NCBI GenBank assembly: GCA_963169105.1 | Contig: OY720634.1 | Location: 156,247,584-156,311,583 of the forward strand | Origin: Ceriagrion tenellum | Taxonomy: Eukaryota > Arthropoda > Insecta > Odonata > Coenagrionidae | Direction: 5' to 3' | DNA length: 64,000 bases | Shown here: piece after piece, positions 12,696 to 22,095 of the stretch | Position numbering within the stretch: the first letter of the stretch is position 1 | Layout of the letters: each line of letters begins with the position of its first letter | Made by a program: the position numbers and the translations under genes | Notes under the pieces: model-generated | Database searches by the model: none | Seen by the model: only the letters and a program-made list of their open reading frames with translations | What the model was told of the DNA's origin: nothing

Positions 12696-12920
12696 TCACC
12701 TGACTTTAGATATCATGAAGGAAGAGCGCAAGCTGTGTTTTGTAGGACCTGCCCTTACGGAAGCCATGCTGCTATGCAAGAAGTTACGATTATCCAGGAA
12801 TGTCACAATATTACTAACGACAATGTTTTCTAAGATCTTGCATAAAAGTGATGTTAACGATATAGATCGGTAATTTCCTGGGTAACTTCTATTTCCTATT
12901 CTATAGACCACAGTTGGCAC
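12696..12920 (-). pseudogene. LINE reverse transcriptase fragment (fingers/palm start)
   Basis: The frame contains NYRSISLTSLLCKILENIV, the conserved N-terminal RT block of CR1/L2/Jockey-type LINEs, followed by FLDNRNFLHSS and a damaged form of the usual GFR block. It precedes and is collinear with the other RT blocks of the element at 11759-12925, but frameshifts separate them. Confidence 0.7.
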
Positions 12921-12925
12921 TCAAA

Positions 12926-13137
12926 GAATTTAGCGATTTTTTCAGGAAAAATGGTTCCTCAGTATCATAAGTTTTGTCGCTCCTTGGAAGTGCTTATTTT
13001 ACTACCATATTCATTTGTTTGTCAAATATTTAATTATACTAGTGTTTAAGTGGCCCTTTTCTCAAACTTGTGATTTTAGTAACATCTAGTTATTCTAGTC
13101 ACCTGTTACTAATACTGCATTAGTATCTCTATATCTA
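12926..13137. other. Short non-coding spacer
   Basis: AT-rich sequence between the LINE and the Tc1-like transposon. The last 20 bases (13119-13138) resemble bases 14934-14948 on the far side of that transposon. Confidence 0.5.
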
Positions 13138-13610
13138 CTGTCCATTAAAAAATGTCGAGTCCGTTGAATTTAAGATGCTGTGTATTCAAGTAGCGTCAAC
13201 CGATTTTAACGAAATAAAATGCATACAATAGAACAATCATTTCTATGTTTACTAATGTGTGTAAATATTTTTTTCTATCCTTACCTAAATTTTTACGATT
13301 TTTATTTTGAAAAAACGCCTTATTTTCGGCGCTCAAAACCCGATTGCATTTATGTTATCGCCATTCTCTTAATATTTATTGTAGAGATGAGAGATTTTGA
13401 CATAAGTTAGCCAAATATGTTTCTAACATACCCAAAAGAGATAAAAATGGTTATTTGTAAAGTTTACGCGAGCTGTTGTAAAAGTCACAAACCTCGGCTA
13501 ATTCCGAAACTAACGATGTGATAGAGGTTTGAGTTATACCGTTGTAACCACAATGCCGCCTGCTTTATAAATATGTACATAAACATGCGTCAAATATTTG
13601 GTAATTTCCA
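13138..13610 (+). repeat. Left long terminal inverted repeat
   Basis: Left arm of the element at 13138-14930. It pairs with the reverse complement of 14565-14930 over most of its length. A block of about 100 bases inside it (roughly 13285-13400) has no counterpart in the right arm. This is an insertion here or a deletion on the right. Confidence 0.8.
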
Positions 13611-13824
13611 ATTACGATTTTTATTTATTTGTATTTTACGCGCAGAGAAAACGTAGGTGGGAACGTATCGCTAGGGGAAGGTAGGGAACATCGCCCAAAA
13701 CTGTCCGCTGTTGCCGCTCCGTGCATCGTGAGTCATTCGTGCTCCTCCGAAATTAGCACCTTTCACTTTAGTGAACAACGCATTTATTTCTGTAAGTCAT
13801 AATTGCTGTGCGTAGTAGTGCAAC

Positions 13825-14350
13825 ATGGGTCGCAAAAATCGTTTCTCGGATGGAGAAGTGCGAATGATACTGAATTGCGTTTGCATTTTCGTAAGCGGAA
13901 AAACAATCAGAACAGCGTTATCCTATTCAACAAACTGTATCCCGGTGCCTCGGGGTCAGCAAGGGGTGCAAAGAACGGCTGTTAAAGCTAATGTTAGTGA
14001 AGAAGAAAATTCTTGTGATGACAACCCTTCTCCAAGGAAAAGGCAATTGGTGCTAGGTCGTCCGAAAATTTTTATCGATGATTTCACGCTCGGGGTCATT
14101 AGAAGAACGGTACATGACTTCAATTTGAGGAATATGTTTTCAAGTCTACATAGTGCAAAGAACGGATTGTTGGAGTCTCTGACCGATTGCCCGGATATCT
14201 CGTTGCCTAAACTGCGGTCTGTGCTGCAAAATTAGGGGTTTAGGTACCAGAAATTATGTAAGAAGCCAGTGATGTTGGAGTCCATAAGAATTGCTGCCAC
14301 TCGTCATAATTTTCTCCGCAGAATTAAAAGTCTTAGGGACGGTGGCTAAA
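13825..14350 (+). pseudogene. Tc1/IS630-type transposase, truncated and inactive
   Basis: From the ATG at 13825 the frame encodes a short N-terminal DNA-binding part (MGRKNRFSDGE), a low-complexity linker, then a helix-turn-helix and pre-catalytic region (GRPKIFIDDFTLGVIRRTV, later LRSVLQN). A stop at 14235 interrupts it, but homology continues in the same frame (GFRYQKLCKKPVMLESIR, LRRIKSLRDGG) and, after a second stop, IFYTGETWCEN. The last string is the first catalytic block of the DDE domain, normally Y-x-D-E-T-W; the D has become G here. Everything after it is lost: the second and third catalytic acidic residues are not found before the right TIR. The protein would be cut-and-paste transposase if intact. 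The start was chosen because the M-G-R-K opening sits just inside the left TIR. Confidence 0.7.
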
Positions 14351-14564
14351 AAATATTTTATACTGGTGAGACTTGGTGTGAAAATTCAGTCCCAATTCCG
14401 GGTAAACACATCTGTAATGATTTAAACCTTGCTTATAGCCGGCATTTAAATTCTATGGGTAGCAAGTGGCAACGTCACGCACTCTCCCTCTCTGCTCTCC
14501 TCTCCAAGTCGTTTCCTACCATTCAACTTTGCTGTTAGGGTGGACAGAACAGAAAATATAAATA

Positions 14565-14930
14565 GTCGTTATTGGAAACCCCAGGATATTTGACGAATAT
14601 GTATGTACATATTTATAAAGCTGGCGGCATTGCGGTTCAACGGTATAAATCAAACCTCTGTCACATCGTTAGTTTCGGAATTAGTCGAGGTTTACAACTT
14701 TTACATAAGCTCGTGTAAAAATTTATATAGAAACAATTTTTTCTCTTTTTGGTATGTTAGAAGCATATTTGGCTAACCTATATAAAAATATCTCAGAAAA
14801 AATTTTTACACACATTAATAAACAAAAATGATCATTTTTATCGTATGCATTTTATTTCGTTGAAATCGGTTGATTCTACTTGAAGATATAACTTTTTTAA
14901 CTCAACGGACTCGACTTTTTTAATTGGCAT
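14565..14930 (-). repeat. Right long terminal inverted repeat
   Basis: Right arm of the element at 13138-14930, inverted relative to 13138-13610. It ends in TTAATTGGCAT followed by TA. Confidence 0.8.
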
Positions 14931-15247
14931 TAGATTAGTATTATCTACTAATTGATTGTGGAAGTTCGAAGAAGTTATCCTATAATTATTTAAGGCTAGT
15001 GCACTCTCTTCAAAACATTACACGCATACTTCATGCGGTCACTGGTGTTCAACTTCTCAACGAAACGGGTGAATTCCTAACCCCGCGTCACTATGTATAT
15101 CCGTCCAACCCTTCCCACACTCACCTTTCACTTTCCCCCACCCTCATCTTTTCCGCCGCCCTCACTGCAACGGGTCCACCAGCCCACTCAACTGTTTCCA
15201 TTCACGTCACTCTCCACATTGCGTAACTTTGTTTAGACTTCCATGAA
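14931..15247. other. Non-coding spacer
   Basis: No recognisable gene. A 75-codon plus-strand frame at 14999-15226 has no motif I recognise. Confidence 0.5.
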
Positions 15248-15475
15248 GGATACATCTACGAAACACCGTGCAAGCTACTACAAGGACGTGTGGCTCGGGG
15301 TGATTCCACACTAGGCATGACGCCCTCATACCAGCTGAAATTCGAACCGCGCACGTTCCCCCGGAATGCCAGGCGCAGGCCAAGAGCAGTCAGGATGACA
15401 ATACGCAGTCAGATCAGAAATCATGAGTGTGCTACGTGGACGAACATGCTACCATGCAGTACACTACCTAAGATA
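15248..15475 (-). mobile_element. 3' end of a (GATGTA)n-tailed LINE family, copy A
   Basis: On the minus strand this reads as a 3' UTR ending in GGTGTTTCGTAGATGTATC. It aligns along its length with 21871-22095 (shared strings GGTGATTCCACACTAGG, GGAATGCCAGGC, GAACATGCTACCATGCAG, written on the plus strand) and, for the last 80 bases, with 18700-18797. The ends resemble those at 41121-41180, 50440-50515 and 63868-63940. No coding remains: a 5'-truncated retroposed tail. The shared end suggests the same family, or relatives, of the CR1/L2-like LINE at 11759-12925. Confidence 0.65.
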
Positions 15476-15719
15476 CGACTACTGGTTATAATTACTGCGA
15501 CAGGTATACTTCTGTGGGAAACATTTTCCATGAAAAATATCCCTGTCAAGTCAAATGAATTTTTGATGGTACGTAGCATGTAATTAAGGGTTAATTTCAA
15601 CAATGGGACCAATAAGGGAGAAATGAGTTATCAAATGAGGTGTCAAAAAAGAAGAAAACATGAAGCATGTGTATAAGTGGTAAATGAAGAGCTGCACAAT
15701 TGGGACGTATGTCGACGAA
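15476..15719. other. Non-coding spacer
   Basis: Nothing recognised before the minisatellite. Confidence 0.5.
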
Positions 15720-15866
15720 GATGGAGTGAGAAGGATTGAAGATGGAGCGAGAAGGATTGAAGATGGAGTGAGAATGATTGAAGATGGAATGACATGGATT
15801 GAATATGGAGTGAGAAGGATTGAAGATGGAGTGAGAAGGATTGAAGATGGAGTGCGAAGGATTGAA
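15720..15866. repeat. 21-bp minisatellite, seven units
   Basis: Seven consecutive 21-base units of the form GATGGAGTGAGAAGGATTGA+A run without gaps from 15720 to 15866, with one to four substitutions per unit. Because 21 is a multiple of three, the array stays open in frame: it reads EDGVRRI repeats on the plus strand and NPSHSIF repeats on the minus strand. Both are products of the repeat, and there is no sign that either is a real gene. Confidence 0.95.
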
Positions 15867-16607
15867 GATGCAGACGGAGCAGTGTGGGTTGACGGGTTGC
15901 GAAGACATGGAGTTAATTTCTAGTCTCCATTATTGTTCTTTATTTTATGGGGTTGCAATGAGGCTGCATAGAGAACTCTTGCATCCAGCTGTCTTATATT
16001 AGGATTGCTACTGCACAAGTATGTTTTTAGAAAATTAGAAATTAACTGATTCGGTTTGTGTTAGTAATCGTAATAAATAAAAACTTGAATCCATTTTGTA
16101 ATACGTTATCAATAAATTCATTAATTTATTTTGAGCAGGATTTTCACTACGATCAAAAATTACCCTCATAAGGATTATTGTTTCAATAAAATCTCTTTTA
16201 AGAAACGTGAAGTAATTATAGTCGTCTTAATTACGCAAATACTCTACTTTTGCCACTGAATTATGAGTGTTAAACATAAAAATACTTAGTTGTGACTTTA
16301 AATAAACCTCTTGGTCTTACGCCGCGTGCAACGAACTCCAGGACCGTAAAAGGTGGTAGGAAGAGTCAGTGATCAATTAAACTTAAAATTTTTTGAGAAT
16401 GCATACAATCTTCATACCGTTAAACTTCTCTTGCAGTTAGTCTTTCAGAAATTCCCCATTAAAATGTCTCTGTAGAGCGCACATCCGTGCGAAATCCAGT
16501 GGGAAACGCCGTATATTTTTTCCCCAGCAAATATGTGGAAATAAACTGCAATTAATTATTGATGTTTTGGTATTATGGGAAATATGAAAACTTTTATATT
16601 ATGGAGA
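15867..16607. other. AT-rich non-coding stretch
   Basis: No gene or repeat recognised. Confidence 0.55.
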
Positions 16608-16915
16608 TCAGGTTGGTGTGGTGGCTAGAGTACTGGATAACCAAACGGGCGGCCAGGGTTCAAATCCCTGCAGAAAGGGATGTTTTTCAGAGGAAACACG
16701 ATCCCTTCTTGAGTGTATTATGGAGAGCACTTCAAATACAGTTCTCCGTCTATCGATGAGACATTAAACCGTGGTCCCCTTGGCGCCTTTCGTTAAGAGC
16801 AGGCTAATTACGACGCCGGATTTCTATCTACCCTTCATCCCTTACCTGTCCCTTATGGCGCAAATGACCTTAGCTGTCGGTCGCCTTCCCAAAAATCTAT
16901 TTTATATTGTGGTAA
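16608..16915 (+). mobile_element. tRNA-derived SINE, family 1, copy 1
   Basis: The head (16610-16670) has an A box (TGGTGGCTAGAG) and a B box (GGGTTCAAATCCC) at tRNA-like spacing. It is followed by a body of about 240 bases containing GATGAGACATTAAACCG, GGTCCCCTTGGCG, TTCGTTAAGAGCAGG and GACGCC. The same body, in the same order, occurs at 55005-55255 behind a more decayed head, so this is a dispersed family. Such elements are transcribed by RNA polymerase III and are moved by a partner LINE. The 3' end near 16915 is not marked by a clear tail. Confidence 0.75.
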
Positions 16916-17190
16916 ATTCATTTACGAGTACTTTTATGTGAGACTATCTCGCTCTACTTCCATAATAATATCCAGAAAGGCAAATATTGACTGTCGTAGT
17001 GTACGCATGGGATCACAGTGATGCATCAAAAATCGCACGTGACAACATTTGCAAATATTGAAAGAATAAGAAAGATGTGTAGGAACTGACGGGTTCGGTT
17101 CAGATATCGTGAAAGTGCATGTTTTTGTTTTTGTTTTGATTGCACTATTTTGTGAAAATGCAGGATTTCACATTAAACATCTCCTAAAAT
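16916..17190. other. Non-coding spacer
   Basis: AT-rich, nothing recognised. Confidence 0.5.
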
Positions 17191-17254
17191 ACCTGTCGCG
17201 GCGAAACATGCGTATAAACTGAGCTGCTTCATGTGTGACTTCGTCGAACTGCAT

Positions 17255-17550
17255 TTTGATGAAAATAAATAAACTTTGTATAGCCCACACAAAAATGTTT
17301 AATACACCGACTCGGGTTTCATCTACACTGTAGACATCATCAGGGGTGAAGAATGACACATAGCAAGCTCTTAGATATGGGAAATTATTTGGGGGGGTGG
17401 TATAAATGGGGAAGGAGGGATATATGGGGGGGGGAAGATGTGGAAGAAGGGCAGGGAGTTAGAGGAGAATACTGGTCAGGAAGAACAAATTGTTATTGTC
17501 AAGGACAGGGTTCTTTGGGAAGACGGAAAGCTATGGAGAGCAATGGGGAA
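17255..17550 (+). repeat. Left inverted arm of PLE 1
   Basis: Reverse complement of 17972-18262. Shared strings include AATAAATAAACTTTGT, CCATATCTAAG-like text, and the pair ACTGGTCAGGAAGAAC / its complement around the GREL coding stretch. The arms are diverged by several per cent and small indels. Confidence 0.75.
17301..17352 (-). ncRNA. Hammerhead-ribozyme-like motif in PLE arm
   Basis: On the minus strand: CACCC, then CTGATGA (17337-17343), a stem II of TCTAC/GTAGA closed by three bases, GAAA (17317-17320), a short CCCGA, GTC as the possible cleavage triplet (17309-17311), then GGTG, which can pair with CACC with one bulged C. All the core elements of a hammerhead (CUGAUGA, GAAA, NUH) are present in order. 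PLEs of many animals are known to carry minimal hammerheads in their terminal repeats, so the location fits. The mirror copy at about 18170-18215 has lost the CTGATGA core but keeps GAAAC and GGGTCGGTGTATT. Confidence 0.55.
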
Positions 17551-18083
17551 TGAGACGGAAAAACAAATTCGTTTAAAAGTTTTAAACTGTTGTCATTTGA
17601 TGCTTCTTTTATCTCCGATTGTTCAAGGAAGTTTAACGTCCCTCCTTTTTCCTCCGTGTGGAGTACTTCAGGAGCGAAATCACTCTCATGGTCATTCTCA
17701 ATGAGGTGTTCGGAGACACTCAATCTTGTGTCCGCTGTCAACCAGCACCTATTATGTTCCTGTTCACGGGTATTAATTGCCCGACCACTCTGTCCAATAT
17801 ATTTCGATGAATAATTGGAAGTGTTGCACTTTAGTACATAAACCCCACTCTATTCGCACTTATTAAATTTATCTCTGAAGTTACGCAAGATTTTGCCTAT
17901 AGTTTTAGGGTTATAGAATGATACATTTAACTTTTCTTTTGGGAAAGCATTGGCAACTTTGTTGGAAAGGTTGCCCATTGCTCTCAATAGCTTTCCCTCT
18001 TCCCAAAGAATCCTGTCCTTGACAATAACAATCAGTTCTCCATGACCAGTATTCTCCTCTAACTCCCTGCCCTCCTTCAACAT
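17499..18083 (-). pseudogene. PLE GIY-YIG endonuclease domain, one in-frame stop
   Basis: Read on the minus strand, the text runs KTIGKILRNFRDKFNKCE, a stop, then SGVYVLKCNTSN, KYIGQSGRAINTREQEH, SVSEHLIENDHESDF and FLEQSEIKEA. This is the linker plus GIY-YIG nuclease of Penelope-like elements, with the GVY and YIG pair, the catalytic arginine in GQSGR and the following H. In PLEs it nicks target DNA during integration. One TAG codon near 17864 breaks the frame, so two frames (17850-18083 and 17499-17741, plus the text between) belong to one ancient gene. The first residues (MLKEGREL onward) come from the inverted arm rather than from the normal linker, showing that the 5' part of the element was replaced by a flipped copy of its own 3' end. 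Confidence 0.75.
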
Positions 18084-18262
18084 CTTCCCCCCCCGCCATA
18101 TATCCCTCCTTCCCCGTTTCTACCATCCCCCCAAATATTTTCCCATATGTAAGGGCTTGCTATTTGTAATTTTTCACCCTCGATTATGTCTACAGTGTAG
18201 GTGAAACACGGGTCGGTGTATTAAACACTTTGTGGACTACACAAAGTTTATTTATTTTCATC
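17972..18262 (-). repeat. Right inverted arm of PLE 1
   Basis: Reverse complement of 17255-17550. It includes a decayed counterpart of the hammerhead-like motif and a C-rich tract. Confidence 0.75.
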
Positions 18263-18266
18263 GAAA

Positions 18267-18699
18267 CATGCGTGCGTACAAAAAACTAAATTTCTAGAAA
18301 AACATTTCTCTGACGACGTAAAAACATACTATTCACCCCCTCGTCCTTCGGCAGATTAGGTCGCGCCTATATAACTAGAGAGATAGATTGTAGAACCGAT
18401 AGGTATAAAATTTCATTTTTTACGCGTACCATTCGGGACCATAACAGCTGTGATCGTCGTCATGAATAGTGCGAATAGTGACATTAACTAGACTGTAGAT
18501 CTTTCTCTGTATACTCTCTATGTTCTTATTTATGCATGTTGTAAATATTGATGTTCTTATTTATGCATGATATTTTGAATCTGTAGTAGTAGTCCTTGTA
18601 CCCCTTGCATCTTGGAACAATGGACGGTAGAATGTTTCTTAGTTAGTAGATTTTAATACGCGCGTTGAATGTGTGGTACGCTGGTTTCAATGTAGTTTC
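18267..18699. other. Non-coding spacer with a small duplication
   Basis: No gene. The 18-base string TGTTCTTATTTATGCATG occurs twice (near 18520 and 18551), a small local duplication. Confidence 0.55.
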
Positions 18700-18797
18700 G
18701 GTGTTCTGCCGTATGGTAATGCATGCCTGGTGTGGAAGCACTCCCTGCCACACCCCCTTTGGGTGGCTTGCAGGGTATGACGTAGATGTAGATGTAC
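18700..18797 (+). mobile_element. 3' end of a (GATGTA)n-tailed LINE family, copy B
   Basis: Plus-strand 3' end: CCCTGCCACACCCCC, GGTGGCTTGCAGGGTATG, then TAGATGTAGATGTA at 18783-18795. It aligns with the minus-strand copies at 15248 and 21871 (ATGCATGCCTGGTGTGGAA versus ATGCCTAGTGTGGAAT). The bases CCCTGC...GCAGGG can pair, a stem-loop just before the tail. The 5' part, if any, extends to about 18560 but is not recognisable. Confidence 0.65.
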
Positions 18798-19440
18798 AAG
18801 ACGGGGAGTTTGGAAAAAATCTGCGATACCAACAACGGAGTAAATATGGAAAAGTGGGGTGTGAGGAGGGGTGAAAGCGGGGGGGGAGGGAGAAAATAGG
18901 AGACAATGGTGGGAGTGGTCTCAAAGGGTGGGTGGAGTGGGTGGATTCGGAGTGGGAGGAGGGTGGCACACTGGAGTGGAGTAAGTGAGGCACGGTGGGT
19001 GAGTATGCGAGGAAAGGGAGGGGCGGTCCCGTGAGGATGGGAATTATGAGGAAGGGAGAGTGTGGGAGGGATGGGGGGGGGGGGTGGCGGACGGTGTGGC
19101 GCCGGAGGTGAGATCCTTATGGAGAACGGGGGGGGGGCGAGGGCGAGGGGGGGCGAGGAATTTGAAAGAGCGCCGATAGATTCCACGGAGGAAATGGGGC
19201 GACGCCGGATTTTCGTGAGCGTGGGGGAATTAAAAAGGCGTAGGTACTACATACATCGCGCGACTCTCGTCCACTCCCACCTGCAAATTGCGTCTCGAAA
19301 CGCGGCGTCTCCCACCCGACCTCATGCTTTTGTGGGTATTTCTTCCTCTTCCGCGAGACAAAAGACGATGGCCTCTCTCCTTATATCCATCACGATCTTT
19401 CACTGCGTTTCTTTTATTCGCTGCCTAATGAGTTGAATAG
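18798..19440. other. G-rich / CpG-richer island, no gene recognised
   Basis: The plus strand is strongly G-rich from about 18840 to 19160, with G runs of 10 or more near 19069-19085. The 177-codon minus-strand frame at 18653-19186 is a proline/serine-rich product of this composition and I do not treat it as a gene. From 19180 to 19330 there are many CpG dinucleotides, which may indicate a promoter or exon, but no motif supports it. Confidence 0.35.
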
Positions 19441-21420
19441 GGGTTGCTCGATGAGTTTTGAGTGTCCTCAGGAATGTTTCGGGGCCTTGCCCATTATTAT
19501 ACTTTTCAAAATATTGAGCACTCTGGGATCCGTTCCAGGTCTTTCTCTTTCCATTTGCTCGCTGGCAGCAGAAGATATCCTGCGACCAAAACTAGCGAAA
19601 CATTTGTTGGTGCAAGCTGGCATCCCTTCTCCCGGACGGTGATTTTCTGTTTAACTCACGAAAACTGTCAAATTTTCGAAAATTTCGAGAGATTCGAAAT
19701 TTTCGAAAAGAGAAACTTCTGGCGAATGACATTAATAGTAGTAAATCGGTATTCATTCATCTTTGTATTACTTCTCAAATCCCCTTAATGCCATAAGGGA
19801 AGCATGGTGGATAAAACTACTATTTCAGTCAAAATGTCACGATAAAAAACTTAATTTTATTTTTTTAAATTAATTTTTTGTCATGCCAACTCCACATCTT
19901 ACGTATGAGAATAATTCAGGGATCAAATAAAATGATTTCTTCACGGCGTTATAATAATTAATGGCATAACTTTATATTTACCTTTGATATGCTGTCCCAT
20001 ACAATTCGTTACTACACTCCGTCAAATGGAGGTGAGTATTTTTGAGGTCCTTAAATATTTGTATTTTTGAGGAAGTTGCTAAAGCTGCAAACATTTTGCG
20101 GGTAGAAAACAGGAACATAAATTTTATTATAAATATTTGTCTACAATCTTTTTATATAAATCTTTCGATCTCTTTATTTAAGCCTTTGTGTGCCTTTTGA
20201 AATGAAATTTATCATGCTTTTAACAAATAAACCATGAGAAATATTCATAGGGATAGTCTTGAAATACATGGGAGATCACAACACTCGACTTTTTTATGGA
20301 AACCAAGTGAATATCAATTTCTCTAAATGTGACTAGCAGTTTTATTTGAAAGCAATTATTGTTTTCAAGGTGAACTTCTAAATACCGTTGTTTTAGGAAC
20401 GTTCTGGAAATAAACTCTTTGGATACAGAAATAAATGATATTAAAGAAGAGAACTGTTATGTTTGTTTACCTGGCATACACAAGAATAAAGCAGACGTTT
20501 ATTGACAATTTTGGCTAGGGCAGAAGGGATGGATAAACAGATGTACAGCCGTGGAATTCTTCTGAGCTGTCAAGGTAACGTCGCTCTGACCTTCATAAAA
20601 TGTTATTTTCAACGGTGTGTCCCTCTCAAATCCCTCCACCCTTCCACTGCAGATGACTGATATAAATAGCGGAGTCGGTTTGTTTTGCCGGAATGAAAAC
20701 TATTCGCTTTTCCTCAAGCTAACGCAATATAATAAGGGGGGAAGATGTGTAATTGAAGATTTTTTAAAATCAGTTTTTCCCACTCGTAACTCCACGATTG
20801 AACTTCATTAGGTACAAAATATTATTTATTTATATCTGGAGTTTTGTCCCGAATATATTCCTGAAAATAAAATCTCACTATTTAATCTATTGAAAATGAG
20901 TCTGAATAAGTTATGTCCCACAGGGTCAGTAGGAATACAGCTCTTTTGATCACATTGAGTCCGGATTTTTTTCTTACGTCAACGATGTTGGCAAACATTC
21001 CCATGCCTTTCACCACCTACAATTTTACTCATGCCAATTATCTGTATTCGCCCAGCAATTTCTTTGAGAAGTACGTTAAAACTTGGAACGCTGTTCAGCG
21101 ATATACTCTTATGAGGCATCCTTTACATTCATCATAAATGTGTATAGTATTCTGATATACATAAAAATCTTCTTTTCCACTGACAATGACCAACACACTT
21201 GTTTTATCGCAGAAGTTTAAAAATAGACACTACGAAAGCTATTTGGTATAAAAGATCAGTGAATAACATTTATGAATTGTTTGTATTTCATTAGTGGTTG
21301 CTGATATTTTTTCATATTTCCATTCACATGACGATGAGTGGCTCTCCCTCGGAAAAAATGAGGAAACTGTCTCAGTATTAACATCAACGAAACTCGAGCT
21401 ATAGGGCCTCGTAATGTAAT
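19441..21420. other. AT-rich non-coding stretch
   Basis: No recognisable gene or repeat. Small frames without motifs. Confidence 0.55.
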
Positions 21421-21870
21421 AAGTTTTGGGAAAATCTCCAATGGCCGTAATTAATTTGCATTACTCGTCAGAAAGAACAAATTTCCTGTTTTGGTTGAAC
21501 GGGAAAAAAGGGCCAATTCCACGTCAGTGGCCAACCACAACCTCTCGACCAGAAAACCCCTCTGTGGTTTACGGGAATGCTGCTCCCTCGCCATTGACCA
21601 CGCACAGGCACACACAGTCAACCCAATATGGTATCCTTCACAGGGTTAAAGGGACCCCGTGAAGGATGCATGGGCTATAATCACAAACACACTATCTGTG
21701 AATGTTTACGGGAATTAAATTCCATTCCTGGGACAAACACAGAGCAATCATACTCACAAGCACTCAGAAAATCACTCACTTAAATGGGCCCAACTTCTGG
21801 AAAGATCCAACTCGAAACCTGTGGAATAGCAGATTACTATTTGGAAATTACTTCTCTATCACGGTAACAG
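21421..21870. repeat. Unidentified segment with a 13-bp inverted repeat
   Basis: GC-richer than its neighbours. At 21633-21645 and 21655-21667 the strings ATCCTTCACAGGG and CCCCGTGAAGGAT form a hairpin with 12 of 13 pairs and a nine-base loop. It could be the edge of an unidentified repeat. No protein motif found. Confidence 0.4.
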
Positions 21871-22095
21871 ATACATCTACATCTACGAAATACCGTGCGG
21901 GCCAACACTAGGGTGTGTGGCACGGGGTGATTCCACACTAGGTATGCAGCACTCATCCCAGTCCAATCTTAACCGCGCGCGTTCCCTGGAATGCCAGGCA
22001 CAGGCCAAGCCAGGACAATGGTACGAAGTCAGACTAAACTAGGAGAGTGATACGAAGGAGAACATGCTACCATGCAGCATACTACTCAAGATACT
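21871..22095 (-). mobile_element. 3' end of a (GATGTA)n-tailed LINE family, copy C
   Basis: On the plus strand it begins with ATACATCTACATCTACG (the reverse of a GATGTA tail) and then ACCGTGCGGGCC. It aligns with copy A (15248-15475) over about 220 bases at roughly 75-80 per cent by eye. It is 5'-truncated at about 22095 and non-coding. Confidence 0.7.

Larger units (their letters stand above)
11759..12925 (-). mobile_element. CR1/L2-like LINE fragment with reverse transcriptase, degenerate
   Basis: Read on the minus strand from 12925 downward, the order of a LINE reverse transcriptase appears: NYRSISLTSLLCKILENIV (12880-12800), then a VIFLDLRK-like catalytic motif A (near 12670), VPQGSVIGPL (near 12500), LRLFADDTVIY with the catalytic ADD (12445-12410), and LNKVHLWCQEWGLEFN (12360-12310) with VKYLGITLISD. 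After an internal deletion near 12180 comes DYAASIWEPR (12175-12145), then LETRRLHAKLSLLEKF (12025-11980). Several stops and frameshifts are present. Nucleotides 11785-11940 match 41218-41365. The 3' tail seen in other copies is missing because homology ends at 11758, next to the gypsy remnant. Clade assignment (CR1/L2-like) is tentative. Confidence 0.75.
13138..14930 (+). mobile_element. Tc1/IS630-like DNA transposon with ~400-bp terminal inverted repeats
   Basis: The two ends are long inverted copies of each other: 13138 to about 13610 and about 14565 to 14930, with short indels. Shared strings include TCGAGTCCGTTGA, AACGAAATAAAATGCATAC, CTAATTCCGAAACTAACGATG and TTTATAAATATGTACAT. The outermost bases are TGTCCATTAAAA on the left and TGCCAATTAAAA (reverse complement) on the right, each flanked by TA, the target duplicated by the Tc1/mariner/IS630 superfamily. 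Between them is a degenerate transposase gene on the plus strand. The element is about 1.79 kb, and the 3' half of the transposase is missing. TIRs this long are unusual for classical Tc1 and mariner elements (about 20-250 bp). Confidence 0.8.
17191..18266 (-). mobile_element. Penelope-like element (PLE) with inverted terminal arms, GIY-YIG end only
   Basis: A minus-strand open frame encodes the C-terminal GIY-YIG endonuclease of a Penelope-like retroelement. It is flanked by inverted arms: 17255-17550 and 17972-18262 are reverse complements over about 290 bases, including coding sequence (both encode GRELEEN and a KDR-LWE-GKL string). PLEs are known for LTR-like ends in direct or inverted orientation. 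The reverse transcriptase is entirely missing, so this is a strongly shortened, non-autonomous copy. The left arm holds a hammerhead-ribozyme-like core (17301-17352). A G-rich tract (17388-17430) mirrors a C-rich one at 18085-18130. Confidence 0.75.

Noticed and set aside
15720..15866. CRISPR-like array
   Set aside because: The 21-base units are contiguous with no unique spacers, so it is a minisatellite.
15597..15923. Repeat protein (NPSHSIF or EDGVRRI repeats)
   Set aside because: Both strands are open because the minisatellite period is 21; no flanking coding evidence.
18653..19186. 177-codon minus-strand frame
   Set aside because: Proline/serine-rich translation of a G-rich tract, overlapping frames on other strands and overlap with a LINE 3' end; no motif.
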